A DNA stretch of 59,013 nucleotides from Aggregatibacter actinomycetemcomitans (GTDB taxonomy: Bacteria; Pseudomonadota; Gammaproteobacteria; Enterobacterales; Pasteurellaceae). Each line of letters begins with the position of its first letter. Within the stretch, counting starts at the first letter, position 1. Positions 8,071-17,666 of the stretch are shown one piece after another. The notes below the pieces were generated by a model. That model searched no databases. It was not told the DNA's origin and saw nothing but the letters and a program-made list of their open reading frames with translations. The translations under genes were made by a program, and so were the position numbers. The stretch lies in NCBI GenBank assembly GCA_017160915.1, contig JACAWG010000056.1, forward strand, positions 54,650 to 113,662, read 5' to 3'.

Positions 8071-9492
8071 ATGAACTTTCCTAAAATCGCCCAACAGGTT
8101 ATTGAAAAACTTGGCGGCAAAGAAAATATTGTGACAGCCGCCCACTGCGCCACCCGTTTGCGCATTGTGTTGAATGACGAAAGCAAAGTTGACAAGGAAG
8201 GCATCGACAACATTGACGGCGTAAAAGGGCAGTTTGCCGTAGCGGGACAATATCAGATTATTTTCGGTTCCGGCACGGTGAATAAAGTCCACGCCGAATT
8301 GACCAAATTGCTCGGTATCGGTGATGTGAGCAAAGCGGAAGTGGCGGAAGTCGCAGGCGGTAATCAAAGTTTGTTACAACGCTTGGTGAAAGGCTTGGCG
8401 GATATTTTCGTACCGATCATTCCGGCTATCGTTGCCGGCGGTTTGTTGATGGGTATTTACAGTATGCTCACCGCCAAAGGGTTCTTCGTGGATGAACTGA
8501 GCGTCATCGATATGCACCCGGAACTGAAAGATCTGGTGGATTTCATTAATACCATCGCCAACGCGCCGTTCGTTTTCCTGCCGGTGTTACTCGGTTTCTC
8601 CGCCACCCGCAAATTCGGCGGGAACCCATTCCTTGGTGCGGCATTAGGGATGTTATTGGTTCACCCGGCGCTTGCCGACGGTTGGAATTACGCCTTAACC
8701 TTGGTGGAAGGGAAAATTCAATACTGGAATGTGTTTGGTTTGGAAATTGAACGCGTAGGCTATCAAGGCACCGTGATCCCAACCTTAATTTCCGCGTGGG
8801 TATTGGCAACCTTAGAAAAAACTTTCCGTAAATTCGTGCCGTCTTATTTGGATAACCTCGTCACCCCGTTATTTTCTTTATTTATTGCCGGCTTCTTAGC
8901 CTTCACCGTGATCGGTCCTATCGGACGTGAAGCGGGTTCTCTCATCGCGGCGGGCTTAACCTGGTTATACGACAGCTTAGGCTTTATCGGCGGGGCGATT
9001 TTCGGTACGTTCTATGCGCCGATCGTGATTACCGGTATGCACCAAACCTTCATTGCGGTGGAAACCCAATTATTGGCGGAAATGGCACGCACTGGCGGTA
9101 CCTTCATCTTTCCGATTGCGGCGATGTCCAATATCGCCCAAGGCGCCGCTTGTTTGGGCGTGGCGTTCGCCTTAAAAGATCCGAAAGTGCGCGGCTTGGC
9201 AATTCCATCCGGGATTTCCGCCTTGCTGGGGATCACCGAGCCGGCAATGTTCGGGGTGAACCTGCGTTATCGCCAAGCCTTTATTGCCGCCATGATCGGT
9301 TCCGGTTTAGCCAGTGCGTTCATCGCTTTCTTTAACGTAAAAGCCATTGCGCTCGGCGCAGCAGGTTTCTTGGGTATTCCGTCCATTAAACCGGACAGCT
9401 TGGCAATGTACAGCATCGGCATGGCGATTTCCTTTATCGTCGCCTTCAGCCTTTCAACGGTGTTAGTTAAACGCGCTCAGGCAAAAGCCTAA
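8071..9492 (+). CDS. PTS EIIBC permease, sucrose family (ScrA-like)
   Basis: A 473-residue protein. Residues 1-85 are an EIIB domain with the phospho-Cys in AAHCATRLR (Cys26); the rest is a membrane EIIC domain with FGGNPFLGAALG and GITEPAMFGVNLRY. Overall it resembles ScrA of enteric bacteria more than TreB (AAHCATRLR, VKGQFAVAGQYQIIFG), so sucrose or a related disaccharide is the likely substrate. No EIIA domain is present, so it probably borrows the glucose EIIA (Crr). No hydrolase, kinase or regulator gene is adjacent; it is a single gene closed by a terminator. ATG at 8071 follows GGAG. Confidence 0.8.
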   Translation: MNFPKIAQQVIEKLGGKENIVTAAHCATRLRIVLNDESKVDKEGIDNIDGVKGQFAVAGQYQIIFGSGTVNKVHAELTKLLGIGDVSKAEVAEVAGGNQSLLQRLVKGLADIFVPIIPAIVAGGLLMGIYSMLTAKGFFVDELSVIDMHPELKDLVDFINTIANAPFVFLPVLLGFSATRKFGGNPFLGAALGMLLVHPALADGWNYALTLVEGKIQYWNVFGLEIERVGYQGTVIPTLISAWVLATLEKTFRKFVPSYLDNLVTPLFSLFIAGFLAFTVIGPIGREAGSLIAAGLTWLYDSLGFIGGAIFGTFYAPIVITGMHQTFIAVETQLLAEMARTGGTFIFPIAAMSNIAQGAACLGVAFALKDPKVRGLAIPSGISALLGITEPAMFGVNLRYRQAFIAAMIGSGLASAFIAFFNVKAIALGAAGFLGIPSIKPDSLAMYSIGMAISFIVAFSLSTVLVKRAQAKA

Positions 9493-9510
9493 TTTAAATA
9501 GGGCTTTATT

Positions 9511-9545
9511 AAAAGCACGAATCTGTAAACAGGTTCGTGCTTTTT
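9511..9545 (+). terminator. Rho-independent terminator after the PTS gene
   Basis: An 11-bp stem GCACGAATCTG / CAGGTTCGTGC with a TAAA loop, followed by TTTTT. It starts 19 bases after the PTS stop codon. Confidence 0.9.
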
Positions 9546-9619
9546 GCTTTTCTCAATTCCGAAACTCTGCTATATTGCGCTCGTTTGTAATCTAACCTAT
9601 TAAAAAATAAGGATTAAAA

Positions 9620-10372
9620 ATGCCATTGTTACTTGGGTTGAGCTTTCTTATCGCTATTTATTTTGCTATCCATGCCATTAGAAACGGGCAGGATCGTTAT
9701 TGGTTATTCATTTTGTTTAGCTTTCCATTCCTGGGAAGTGCGGTTTATTTTTTTGCCATTTTTCTCCCTTCGTTCCGTAGCGGTTATTCGGGACAAGTTA
9801 TTGAAAGCAAGTTACGCAGAGCGTTGGATCCGGGACGGGAATTGCGCGAAGCAGAACAAAATTTTGAGCAGTCGGAAACTGTAGCAAACCGTTTAGCCCT
9901 GGCGAAAGCCTTGCTGGATAACAATCGGGTGGCAGAAGCGTTGCCTCATTATCAAATCGTGTTACAAATGGATTTATACAAAACCACACCCGATATTTTA
10001 TTAGCATATGCCTATGCTTTATATCTTGCCGATGATGCGGATTCGGCAAAACAACAGTTGGATTATTTACGGGCGGAAAACCCGGATTATCAGTCTAATG
10101 AAGGACATTTACTCTATGCCAAAATTTTAACCAAACTGGATGATCGCGTGGGTGCTATGCGTGAATTCAATGCGTTGGTGGTGTATTATCCGACATTGGA
10201 AGCACACATCAGCTATATTGAAATCCTGCTACACTGGGGTGAAAAAGAGAAAGCACAACAGTTGCTGGATGCCGCGGAATACTACATTAAACGTCAGCCA
10301 CCTCATGTTAAACGCTTGAATGCGGCGTGGATCAAACGTGCAAAACAATTACGCAAGGCATTGCTGCAATAA
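9620..10372 (+). CDS. Membrane-anchored TPR protein
   Basis: A 250-residue protein. Two hydrophobic segments lie in the first 50 residues (MPLLLGLSFLIAIYFAI and WLFILFSFPFLGSAVYFFAI), then a helical region of tetratricopeptide-type repeats from about residue 85 to 235 (LALAKALLDNNRVAEALPHY, ILLAYAYALYLADDADSA, AEYYIKRQPP). The N-terminal part resembles the membrane segment seen in PLDc_N-type proteins. It probably scaffolds protein contacts at the inner membrane. Its partner cannot be told from the neighbours, which are a PTS gene and purH, each separated by a terminator. Confidence 0.7.
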   Translation: MPLLLGLSFLIAIYFAIHAIRNGQDRYWLFILFSFPFLGSAVYFFAIFLPSFRSGYSGQVIESKLRRALDPGRELREAEQNFEQSETVANRLALAKALLDNNRVAEALPHYQIVLQMDLYKTTPDILLAYAYALYLADDADSAKQQLDYLRAENPDYQSNEGHLLYAKILTKLDDRVGAMREFNALVVYYPTLEAHISYIEILLHWGEKEKAQQLLDAAEYYIKRQPPHVKRLNAAWIKRAKQLRKALLQ

Positions 10373-10398
10373 AGTGCGGTGTGATTTTTCAGTGTTTT

Positions 10399-10428
10399 TT
10401 AAGGGAGCTAGGGTTCCCTTAATTTTTT
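10399..10428 (+). terminator. Terminator after the TPR gene
   Basis: Stem TTAAGGGA / TCCCTTAA with an eight-base loop, followed by TTTTTT. It separates the TPR gene from the purH promoter. Confidence 0.8.
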
Positions 10429-10471
10429 GCTGTGAGATCCAACCATAACGGCATAAATCAAGGCTATATAA

Positions 10472-10493
10472 ACGCAAACGTTTGCGCTATAAT
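10472..10493 (+). promoter_or_regulatory. PurR operator and -10 element of purH
   Basis: ACGCAAACGTTTGCGC at 10472-10487 matches the PurR box consensus ACGCAAACGTTTGCGT in 15 of 16 positions. It abuts TATAAT at 10488-10493, so bound PurR would occupy the spacer between -35 and -10. PurR with hypoxanthine or guanine represses purine synthesis genes in enteric bacteria and Haemophilus. The purH start is 43 bases downstream. Confidence 0.9.
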
Positions 10494-10536
10494 ACGCCAC
10501 CTCAAATTTTACTTCATAAATCAAAGGAAATTATTC

Positions 10537-12138
10537 ATGCAACCAAATCGTCCCATTCGCCAGGCATTGCTTAGCGTGTCCGATAAATCCGGTATTGTGG
10601 AATTCGCTCAAGGCTTAGTAAAACGCGGTGTGAAACTGCTTTCCACCGGCGGCACCGCAAAACTCTTAGAACAAAACGGTTTGCCGGTGACCGAAGTGTC
10701 CGATTACACCGGTTTCCCTGAGATGATGGACGGTCGTGTGAAAACTTTACACCCGAAAGTGCACGGTGGGATTTTAGGCCGCCGCGGCACGGACGATGCC
10801 ATTATGCATCAACATGGCATTGAAGGCATTGATATGGTGGTGGTGAATTTATATCCTTTTGCACAAACCGTAGCAAAACCAGATTGTACTTTAGAAGATG
10901 CAGTAGAAAATATCGACATCGGCGGACCGACGATGGTGCGTTCTGCGGCGAAAAACCATAAAGATGTGGCGATCGTCGTCAATAATAAGGATTTTAACGC
11001 TATTCTTGCAGAAATGGATCAACATCAAAACAGCCTCACTTTAGAAACCCGTTTCGATCTTGCCATTAAAGCCTTTGAACATACCGCGCAATATGATTCC
11101 ATGATCGCGAATTATTTCGGCAAACTCGTCAAACCTTATCATGTGGCGGCGGAAGAAGATGCCGATGCCAAGTGCGGTCAATTCCCACGTACATTAAATC
11201 TGAATTTCGTGCGCAAACAAACCATGCGTTACGGCGAAAATGCCCACCAAAATGCGGCGTTTTATGTGGATCTTAATGTGAAAGAAGCAAGCGTGGCGAC
11301 CGCCACCCAATTGCAAGGTAAAGCCCTTTCTTATAACAACATCGCCGACACCGATGCTGCTCTTGAATGCGTGAAAGAATTCGACGAGCCGGCTTGCGTT
11401 ATCGTGAAACACGCCAACCCTTGTGGTGTGGCATTAGGCAAAGATATTTTAGACGCCTACAATCGCGCGTATCAAACGGATCCGACTTCGGCGTTTGGCG
11501 GAATCATCGCTTTTAACCGCGAATTAGACGAAAAAACCGCAACGGAAATTGTAGAACGTCAATTTGTGGAAGTGATTATCGCACCAAAAGTCTCGGCGGA
11601 AGCCATTGAAGTGGTGAAACGCAAGAAAAACGTGCGCTTGCTTGAATGCGGCGAATGGCACGAACGCACCGAGCGTTTAGATTTTAAACGTGTGAACGGT
11701 GGCTTGTTGGTGCAAGACGCGGATTTAGGTATGGTCGGTTTAGAAGACTTAAAAGTGGTCAGCAAACGTCAACCGACAAAACAAGAACTAAAAGATTTAT
11801 TATTCTGCTGGAAAGTGGCGAAATTCGTGAAATCCAATGCTATCGTTTACGCCAAAAACAACCAAACCATCGGTATTGGCGCAGGGCAAATGAGCCGTGT
11901 TTATTCCGCCAAAATCGCCGGTATCAAAGCACAAGACGAAGGCTTGGAAGTAGCCGGTTGTGTTATGGCTTCTGATGCCTTCTTCCCATTCCGTGACGGC
12001 ATTGATGCCGCTGCAAAAGTGGGCATTCAATGCGTGATTCACCCGGGCGGCTCAATGCGCGATCAGGAAGTGATTGACGCGGCGGATGAGCATGGGATGG
12101 TGATGGTGTTGACGGAGATGCGTCATTTTAGACATTAA
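10537..12138 (+). CDS. purH: Bifunctional AICAR formyltransferase / IMP cyclohydrolase
   Basis: A 533-residue protein matching the usual PurH length. The N-terminal MGS-like cyclohydrolase domain ([37 protein letters not shown]) is followed by the AICAR transformylase domain ([38 protein letters not shown]). It catalyses the last two steps to IMP. The frame opens upstream at 10432, but ATG at 10537 follows AAAGGAAA and lies after the PurR-controlled promoter, so it is the start. In H. influenzae purH is followed directly by purD; here a palindromic repeat intervenes. Confidence 0.97.
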   Translation: MQPNRPIRQALLSVSDKSGIVEFAQGLVKRGVKLLSTGGTAKLLEQNGLPVTEVSDYTGFPEMMDGRVKTLHPKVHGGILGRRGTDDAIMHQHGIEGIDMVVVNLYPFAQTVAKPDCTLEDAVENIDIGGPTMVRSAAKNHKDVAIVVNNKDFNAILAEMDQHQNSLTLETRFDLAIKAFEHTAQYDSMIANYFGKLVKPYHVAAEEDADAKCGQFPRTLNLNFVRKQTMRYGENAHQNAAFYVDLNVKEASVATATQLQGKALSYNNIADTDAALECVKEFDEPACVIVKHANPCGVALGKDILDAYNRAYQTDPTSAFGGIIAFNRELDEKTATEIVERQFVEVIIAPKVSAEAIEVVKRKKNVRLLECGEWHERTERLDFKRVNGGLLVQDADLGMVGLEDLKVVSKRQPTKQELKDLLFCWKVAKFVKSNAIVYAKNNQTIGIGAGQMSRVYSAKIAGIKAQDEGLEVAGCVMASDAFFPFRDGIDAAAKVGIQCVIHPGGSMRDQEVIDAADEHGMVMVLTEMRHFRH

Positions 12139-12152
12139 TTTATGTTGTTTTT

Positions 12153-12177
12153 CGCTCTTTCAATTCTTGAAAGAGCG
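12153..12177 (+). terminator. Hairpin after purH
   Basis: An 11-bp perfect stem CGCTCTTTCAA / TTGAAAGAGCG with a TTC loop, starting 15 bases after the purH stop. It lacks a clean U tract (the tail is AGTTCATTTTC), so it may act as a processing or stabilising hairpin rather than an efficient terminator. Confidence 0.55.
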
Positions 12178-12718
12178 AGTTCATTTTCTTTGCTTGCCCA
12201 AAGAAAACGAACCAAAAGAAAGGGCACCCTGCTTTTCCTTATTTCCTTTGTTACATTAAATTTGTTTAACGGAAATTTTCTGAACTCGCTACGCTCAAAC
12301 AGACGAAAATTTCCTACAAATTTAATTCCACAAAGGCGGAAAAGAAGGGAACCCATGTGAGCATTATTTGAAAAGAGCGGTTAAATTTAAACTTATTTTT
12401 TTATTGATCCCGTAGGGGCGGGTTTTAACCCGACCGAGTACCATTGAAAATAGCAGGAAGGTTAAAACCTGCCCCTGCAAAAAACAATCTCAAAACTAAC
12501 CGCACTTTTTAAATAACGCTCTGTTAAATCGGGGCCCCATATAAATCGCTTTTGCGACTTTCAATTTTTAGGCAATTTTCGTCTGTCTGAGCCGCTTGCG
12601 GCGAGTTCAGAAAATTGCCGTAAAGAAAATTGAAACAAAGCAAAAATCAGCGATTTAACTGGGGTGTGCTTTCTTTTGCTTACTTTGCTTTGCACAAGCA
12701 AAGAAAAGTAAGTCGCCA
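12178..12718. repeat. Nested, mirror-symmetric palindromic repeat between purH and purD
   Basis: No convincing gene is present in these 541 bases. Three pairs of inverted segments are nested around a centre near 12445. Innermost: 12412-12430 against 12460-12478 (GTAGGGGCGGGTTTTAACC and its near complement). Middle: 12361-12383 against 12497-12519, which includes an uptake-signal-like AGCGGT. Outer: two divergent arms, each holding its own palindrome, GGAAATTTTC...GAAAATTTCC at 12271-12314 and GGCAATTTTC...GAAAATTGCC at 12571-12619, in reverse order. Each arm ends in a stretch containing GCAAAGAAAA and its complement. Short reading frames at 12135-12360 on both strands fall within the arm and are not supported. 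Confidence 0.75.
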
Positions 12719-12805
12719 TCGGCGAAATCCGATATTAATACATAAAAGAAAGTAATTTATCATCATCAAAAACAATTTCTAGCACACACAAGGACATAAC
12801 ACAAC

Positions 12806-14095
12806 ATGAACATCCTCATCATCGGAAACGGCGGTCGTGAACACGCCCTTGCTTGGAAAGCCGCTCAATCCCCATTAGCCACAAAAGTTTTCGTTGCGCC
12901 CGGTAATGCCGGTACAGCATTAGAAAATAACGTTGAAAACGTCAATATTGCCGCCACCGATATTCCTGCGTTGGTGAAATTCGCGCAAGAAAATCACATC
13001 GGATTAACCATCGTCGGACCTGAAGCGCCGCTTGTTATCGGTGTGGTAGATGCGTTCCGTGCGGCGGGATTAAAAATTTTCGGACCGACACAAGCGGCGG
13101 CGCAATTGGAAGGCTCGAAAGCCTTCACCAAAGATTTCTTGGCACGACACAACATCCCAACGGCGGAATATCAAAACTTCACCGAAGTGGAGCCCGCATT
13201 GGCGTATTTGCGTGAAAAAGGCGCGCCGATTGTGGTGAAAGCGGATGGCTTGGCGGCAGGCAAAGGCGTGATTGTGGCGATGACATTGCAGGAAGCGGAA
13301 GACGCGGTACGTGATATGTTGTCGGGCAATGCTTTTGGTGAAGCGGGTAGTCGCGTTGTGATTGAAGAGTTTTTAGACGGTGAAGAAGCCAGTTTTATCG
13401 TGATGGTGGACGGCAAAAATGTGGAACCTATGGCAACCAGCCAAGACCATAAACGCGTAGGCGAAAAAGATACCGGTTTGAATACCGGCGGCATGGGAGC
13501 CTATTCGCCGGCACCGGTGGTAACACCAGATATTCACGATCGCATTATGCGCGAAGTGATTTACCCGACCGTCAACGGCATGGCGCAAGAAGACAATGTG
13601 TACACCGGTTTCTTGTATGCGGGCTTAATGATTATGCCGGACGGTCAGCCGAAAGTGATCGAATTTAACTGCCGTTTCGGCGATCCGGAAACTCAACCGA
13701 TTATGCTGCGTTTGGAATCCGATTTGATCGAACTTTGCCTGAAAGCCTGTGAGGGGAAACTTAACGAAATCCAATCCCAATGGAATCCAAAAGCCTCACT
13801 TGGCATCGTGTTAGCGGCGGAAGGCTATCCGGGCGATTATCGCAAAGGCGATGAAATTCATGGATTACCACAAAGTGCGGTTCAAAATGAAAAAGTTTTC
13901 TTAGCGGGCGTTGAAGCCAAAGAAGGCAAACTACTCACCAACGGCGGACGCGTATTATGTGCTACCGCCTTAGGCGACAGCGTATTTGAAGCGCAACAAA
14001 AAGCCCTGAAACTTGCCGAACAAATTCAATGGAACGGACGTTTTTATCGCCGTGATATTGGTTATCGTGCGGTAGCGCGTGAGCAGAAAAAATAA
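12806..14095 (+). CDS. purD: Phosphoribosylamine-glycine ligase
   Basis: A 429-residue ATP-grasp enzyme of normal PurD length. The N terminus ILIIGNGGREHALAWK binds the amine, the lid carries VVKADGLAAGKGVIVA near residues 144-159, and the metal-binding core shows VIEFNCRFGDPETQ near 284-297. It makes glycinamide ribonucleotide, the second committed step of purine synthesis. ATG at 12806 follows AAGGAC. There is no visible PurR box in the 87 bases before it, so expression may depend on read-through from purH across the repeat or on an unrecognised promoter. Confidence 0.97.
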   Translation: MNILIIGNGGREHALAWKAAQSPLATKVFVAPGNAGTALENNVENVNIAATDIPALVKFAQENHIGLTIVGPEAPLVIGVVDAFRAAGLKIFGPTQAAAQLEGSKAFTKDFLARHNIPTAEYQNFTEVEPALAYLREKGAPIVVKADGLAAGKGVIVAMTLQEAEDAVRDMLSGNAFGEAGSRVVIEEFLDGEEASFIVMVDGKNVEPMATSQDHKRVGEKDTGLNTGGMGAYSPAPVVTPDIHDRIMREVIYPTVNGMAQEDNVYTGFLYAGLMIMPDGQPKVIEFNCRFGDPETQPIMLRLESDLIELCLKACEGKLNEIQSQWNPKASLGIVLAAEGYPGDYRKGDEIHGLPQSAVQNEKVFLAGVEAKEGKLLTNGGRVLCATALGDSVFEAQQKALKLAEQIQWNGRFYRRDIGYRAVAREQKK

Positions 14096-14106
14096 CGAAA
14101 AAAATG

Positions 14107-14129
14107 ACCGCACTTTTGGAAAGTGCGGT
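14107..14129 (+). terminator. Uptake-signal inverted pair after purD
   Basis: ACCGCACTTT / AAAGTGCGGT with a three-base loop forms a 10-bp stem of two facing uptake signals, ending in TTTGTCTATTTG. In Pasteurellaceae such pairs are used as terminators. Confidence 0.7.
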
Positions 14130-14189
14130 TTGTCTATTTGTCGTAAAGTGGTAGTATGCCGAGAGCATATTGAAAAATAAGGAAATTAC

Positions 14190-15413
14190 ATGGATTACAA
14201 GAACAAATCGCTTTGTCGCATTCGCACCATCAGCTTTTTTCTGACCTTGCATAAAGATAAAGCGCAATGGGAAGCCGCGCTTCGTTCTGTGAAACGTGAA
14301 GTGGATTTGTTGTTGCCGGCGGTGCAGAAAGCGGGTTACACCCTGCAATCCATTCGTATTATTACCAATCCTTTCGGCGAATATTTGGATTTAACTAACG
14401 AGCAAAGCGCAAAAGCGGATTTGCAATATTTAACGGATTTACTCAATAAACTGAATGAAAGCGGTGTGCGTATTCGTTTTGCCATCGGCGCGGCGACGAA
14501 CGCACAGGAAATTGCGCTGTTGCCTGAACTTATCGCGGCTTACGGCGATTTATGTAACGCTTGTGTGAACGTGCCGTTAGACGAAAACGGCGTGTTGGAT
14601 AATCAGCTCATTGAGCAATCCGTCAGCGCGGTACAACGCATTGCGCAAATCACACCGCGCGGCGAAGGCAATTTCAACTTCACGGTGAATTTTAACTGCA
14701 AACCCTTTATTCCTTATTTTCCCGCCGGCTACCATTTGAGCCATTTGCCGAACAGCTTTGTAATCGGTTTGGAAACACCGGATTTGTTGGTGGCGGCATT
14801 AAAATCCGTGCCGAAATCCGCCCACCATTCGTTTTATGCCGATTGCTATCGCGCCATGTCACAAGCCTTGCAATATCACGTGGATGAAATCCTTGCGTTG
14901 TTAAGTGCGGTCAATTTATCCGGTGATTTTGCATTCGCTGGGATTGATAGTTCCGCCGCGCCATCGAAAAACTGCGCGTCCATGACGGAAGTTTATGAAC
15001 TGATGGGCTTGCCGTATTTTGGTGCGGCAGGCACGGTTGAAGTGTCGGCATTATTAACCAACGTGTTTAAATCCGTGCAAAATGTGCCTTTGGTCGGTTT
15101 CTCAGGTTTAATGTTAGCGGTGACGGAAGATTTAGGCTTGGCGCAGGGGACGCAACAGCAACAGTTTGATATTCGCGCGTTGCTCACTTATAGCGCCGTG
15201 TGCGGTATCGGTTTGGACACCGTGCCGATAGCGGGGAATGCAAGCGCGGAAAGTATTGCCGCCATCATGCGGGATACGGGCACCATGGCATTTCGTTTAA
15301 ATAAACCGTTGACGGTGCGTTTATTCCCGATTCCGAACAAAATTGCCGGCGAGATGTCGGAGTTTGAGAGCGATGATTTGTGCAATTGTCGTATTTTAGA
15401 CATTCCCTATTAG
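14190..15413 (+). CDS. DUF711 (UPF0210) family protein
   Basis: A 407-residue protein with DUF711 landmarks: IRTISFFL near the N terminus, GIDSSAAPS near residues 251-259, GLMLAVTEDLGLAQG near 310-324, CGIGLDTVPIAGNA near 336-349 and LNKPLTVRLFPIPNKIAGE near 372-390. It is shorter than the roughly 450 residues common in the family. Structural work on relatives links the fold to pyruvate formate-lyase-like barrels, but the reaction is unknown. It lies between purD and glyA, which are adjacent in H. influenzae, so it is an insertion relative to that genome. ATG at 14190 follows AAGGAAA. Confidence 0.75.
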   Translation: MDYKNKSLCRIRTISFFLTLHKDKAQWEAALRSVKREVDLLLPAVQKAGYTLQSIRIITNPFGEYLDLTNEQSAKADLQYLTDLLNKLNESGVRIRFAIGAATNAQEIALLPELIAAYGDLCNACVNVPLDENGVLDNQLIEQSVSAVQRIAQITPRGEGNFNFTVNFNCKPFIPYFPAGYHLSHLPNSFVIGLETPDLLVAALKSVPKSAHHSFYADCYRAMSQALQYHVDEILALLSAVNLSGDFAFAGIDSSAAPSKNCASMTEVYELMGLPYFGAAGTVEVSALLTNVFKSVQNVPLVGFSGLMLAVTEDLGLAQGTQQQQFDIRALLTYSAVCGIGLDTVPIAGNASAESIAAIMRDTGTMAFRLNKPLTVRLFPIPNKIAGEMSEFESDDLCNCRILDIPY

Positions 15414-15461
15414 GGATAAAAAACACTGAAAAAATGCACCGCACTTTTAGAGGAGATGCAA

Positions 15462-16004
15462 ATGAAAAAATTAGTTTTACTCGGATTAACCCTGTCTTTT
15501 TTGAGCGGTTGTACGCTCACGGATTTGATGGACGACGGCAAAATTACCCAACGCAAAGTGAGCGGGGAATGGCAATGTACCAGCACTTATCCCGAACATA
15601 ATTTAAAAACCGTGAATAATCTGCGCTTAAATCGGGACGGCACGCTGGTGAACAACAGTAGCATTATTGAACCCATTGATAAGCCGTTCTTCGTTTATGA
15701 AACCACGGGTGCGGGAACATGGCAGTTAAGCGAACTTGACCATAAATTAACCTATACGCTTACCACCAATTCGGTGCAACGTAAGCACACGGAAGAAGCG
15801 CTGGACGCCATTGAAAAGGATTCCAGATATAAACCTTATGAAGAAAATCTGTTTAAGAAATACAGCAAACGCGTGAATAAATCGAACACGATTAATTTTG
15901 TGATTACGTCATTGACACGCGATGCGGAGCTTGGCAGAGACGTGATGACGTTAACGCAAAAAACGGCACAAAAAAGCTACACCACATCTTGCGTTCGCCA
16001 ATAA
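15462..16004 (+). CDS. Small lipoprotein, function unknown
   Basis: A 180-residue predicted lipoprotein: leader MKKLVLLGLTLSFLSGC with lipobox LSGC, so the mature protein begins at Cys17. The rest is soluble and beta-rich (WQCTSTYPEHNLKTVNNLRL, TGAGTWQL), with one possible disulfide between the two remaining Cys residues. ATG at 15462 is preferred to the one at 15456 because GAGGAG then sits at normal spacing. An uptake signal lies just upstream at 15439-15447. I do not recognise the family. Confidence 0.7.
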   Translation: MKKLVLLGLTLSFLSGCTLTDLMDDGKITQRKVSGEWQCTSTYPEHNLKTVNNLRLNRDGTLVNNSSIIEPIDKPFFVYETTGAGTWQLSELDHKLTYTLTTNSVQRKHTEEALDAIEKDSRYKPYEENLFKKYSKRVNKSNTINFVITSLTRDAELGRDVMTLTQKTAQKSYTTSCVRQ

Positions 16005-16138
16005 CAACGACAAATACCGCCGGGTGAAAAATTTTCATAGTTAGAATGAAAAAAAACACATCCGGTTTTATTAAAATTTTACTGCGAAATTGAGTACAAT
16101 AAGCCGCAGTTCCAATTCACTACCAAGAGGAAAACACC

Positions 16139-17401
16139 ATGTTTAAAAAAAGTATGAACATCGCCGATTACGATCCCGTGTTATGGCAAGCCATTCAAGA
16201 TGAAAACCGTCGTCAGGAAGAACATATCGAATTAATCGCTTCTGAAAACTATGCCAGCCCGCGCGTCATGCAAGCGCAAGGTTCCCAATTCACCAATAAA
16301 TATGCGGAAGGCTATCCGGGCAAACGTTATTACGGCGGTTGTGAATACGCGGATATTGTGGAGCAGCTCGCCATTGATCGTGCGAAAGAATTGTTCGGCG
16401 CCGATTATGTGAACGTGCAACCGCACTCCGGTTCACAAGCCAATGCGGCGGTTTACATGGCGTTACTCAATCCGGGCGACACTATTTTAGGCATGAGCTT
16501 AGCGCACGGCGGTCACTTAACCCACGGCGCGTCCGTGAGTTTCTCCGGTAAGATTTATCATGCGGAACAATACGGCATTACCGACGAAGGGTTAATCGAC
16601 TATGATGCCTTACGCAAACAAGCTCACGAAGTGAAACCGAAAATGATCGTGGGCGGGTTCTCCGCGTATTCTCAAGTGGTGGATTGGAAAAAAATGCGTG
16701 AAATCGCCGATGAGGTGGGCGCGTATTTATTCGTGGATATGGCGCACGTTGCGGGCTTAATCGCCGCAGGTATTTACCCGAATCCATTGCCGTACGCCCA
16801 TGTGGTAACCACCACTACTCATAAAACTTTAGGTGGTCCGCGTGGTGGTTTGATTCTTTCTTCTTGCGGTGATGAAGAAATCTATAAAAAACTCAACAGC
16901 GCCGTTTTCCCGGCAGGTCAGGGCGGCCCGTTGGTGCACATTATCGCGGCGAAAGCGGTGTGCTTTAAAGAAGCCTTGGAACCGGAATACAAAGTGTATC
17001 AACAAAACGTGTTGAAAAACGCCAAAGCCATGGTGGAAGTGTTCAAACAACGCGGTTATAAAGTGGTTTCCAACGGCACCGAAAATCACTTGTTCTTAGT
17101 GGATTTAGTCAGCCACGGATTAACCGGTAAAGCTGCCGATGCCGCATTAGGCAAAGCCAATATCACGGTAAATAAAAACTCCGTACCGAACGACCCACAA
17201 AAACCGTTCATCACTTCCGGTATCCGTGTGGGCACGCCTTCCGTCACCCGTCGCGGTTTCAACGAAGCGGACGTGAAAGAGCTTGCCGGCTGGATGTGTG
17301 ACGTGTTAGACGCCATCGGCAAAGACAACGAAGCCCAAGTCATTGCCGACACCAAAGAAAAAGTCTTGGCAATTTGTAAACGCCTTCCGGTTTACGCGTA
17401 A
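16139..17401 (+). CDS. glyA: Serine hydroxymethyltransferase
   Basis: A 420-residue PLP enzyme. [13 protein letters not shown] and [15 protein letters not shown] are the substrate and folate loops, and the PLP lysine is Lys229 in [16 protein letters not shown]. It converts serine to glycine and loads tetrahydrofolate with one-carbon units, supplying both PurD (glycine) and PurH (formyl-folate). In H. influenzae it follows purD; here two genes intervene. ATG at 16139 follows AAGAGGAAAA. No PurR box is seen in the 134 bases before it. Confidence 0.98.
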   Translation: MFKKSMNIADYDPVLWQAIQDENRRQEEHIELIASENYASPRVMQAQGSQFTNKYAEGYPGKRYYGGCEYADIVEQLAIDRAKELFGADYVNVQPHSGSQANAAVYMALLNPGDTILGMSLAHGGHLTHGASVSFSGKIYHAEQYGITDEGLIDYDALRKQAHEVKPKMIVGGFSAYSQVVDWKKMREIADEVGAYLFVDMAHVAGLIAAGIYPNPLPYAHVVTTTTHKTLGGPRGGLILSSCGDEEIYKKLNSAVFPAGQGGPLVHIIAAKAVCFKEALEPEYKVYQQNVLKNAKAMVEVFKQRGYKVVSNGTENHLFLVDLVSHGLTGKAADAALGKANITVNKNSVPNDPQKPFITSGIRVGTPSVTRRGFNEADVKELAGWMCDVLDAIGKDNEAQVIADTKEKVLAICKRLPVYA

Positions 17402-17422
17402 TTTTAATCAAACGAAAAAAAC

Positions 17423-17450
17423 AAAGCGGCAATGAAAATTGCCGCTTTTT
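17423..17450 (+). terminator. Terminator after glyA
   Basis: Stem AAAGCGGCAAT / ATTGCCGCTTT with a short GAAA-type loop, followed by TT and CTTTG; 22 bases after the glyA stop. Confidence 0.88.
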
Positions 17451-17666
17451 CTTTGTGGGTATTTCATTGATTTATAAGTTTTTATTTCTCTTTATTTATT
17501 GAAGAATCGCGAGAATTCCTATACTATCCCGCCGACGTAATGAATATGTTAAATTTTGGCGAGTAGAACAAAGTGCGGTCGAATTTCGCAGCGTTTTTCA
17601 TTTAAAACGGTGAAGAAGTCTGACTTTAAACGGCTTATTTCAAGCCAATAAATGGAGAATGTTTAA

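Noticed and set aside
10432-10536. N-terminal extension of PurH
   Set aside because: It would begin before the PurR operator and the -10 element, so it is upstream of the likely transcription start.
12135-12360. Overlapping reading frames of about 72 codons on both strands after purH
   Set aside because: They lie wholly within one arm of the nested palindrome, have no ribosome site, and their composition follows the repeat.
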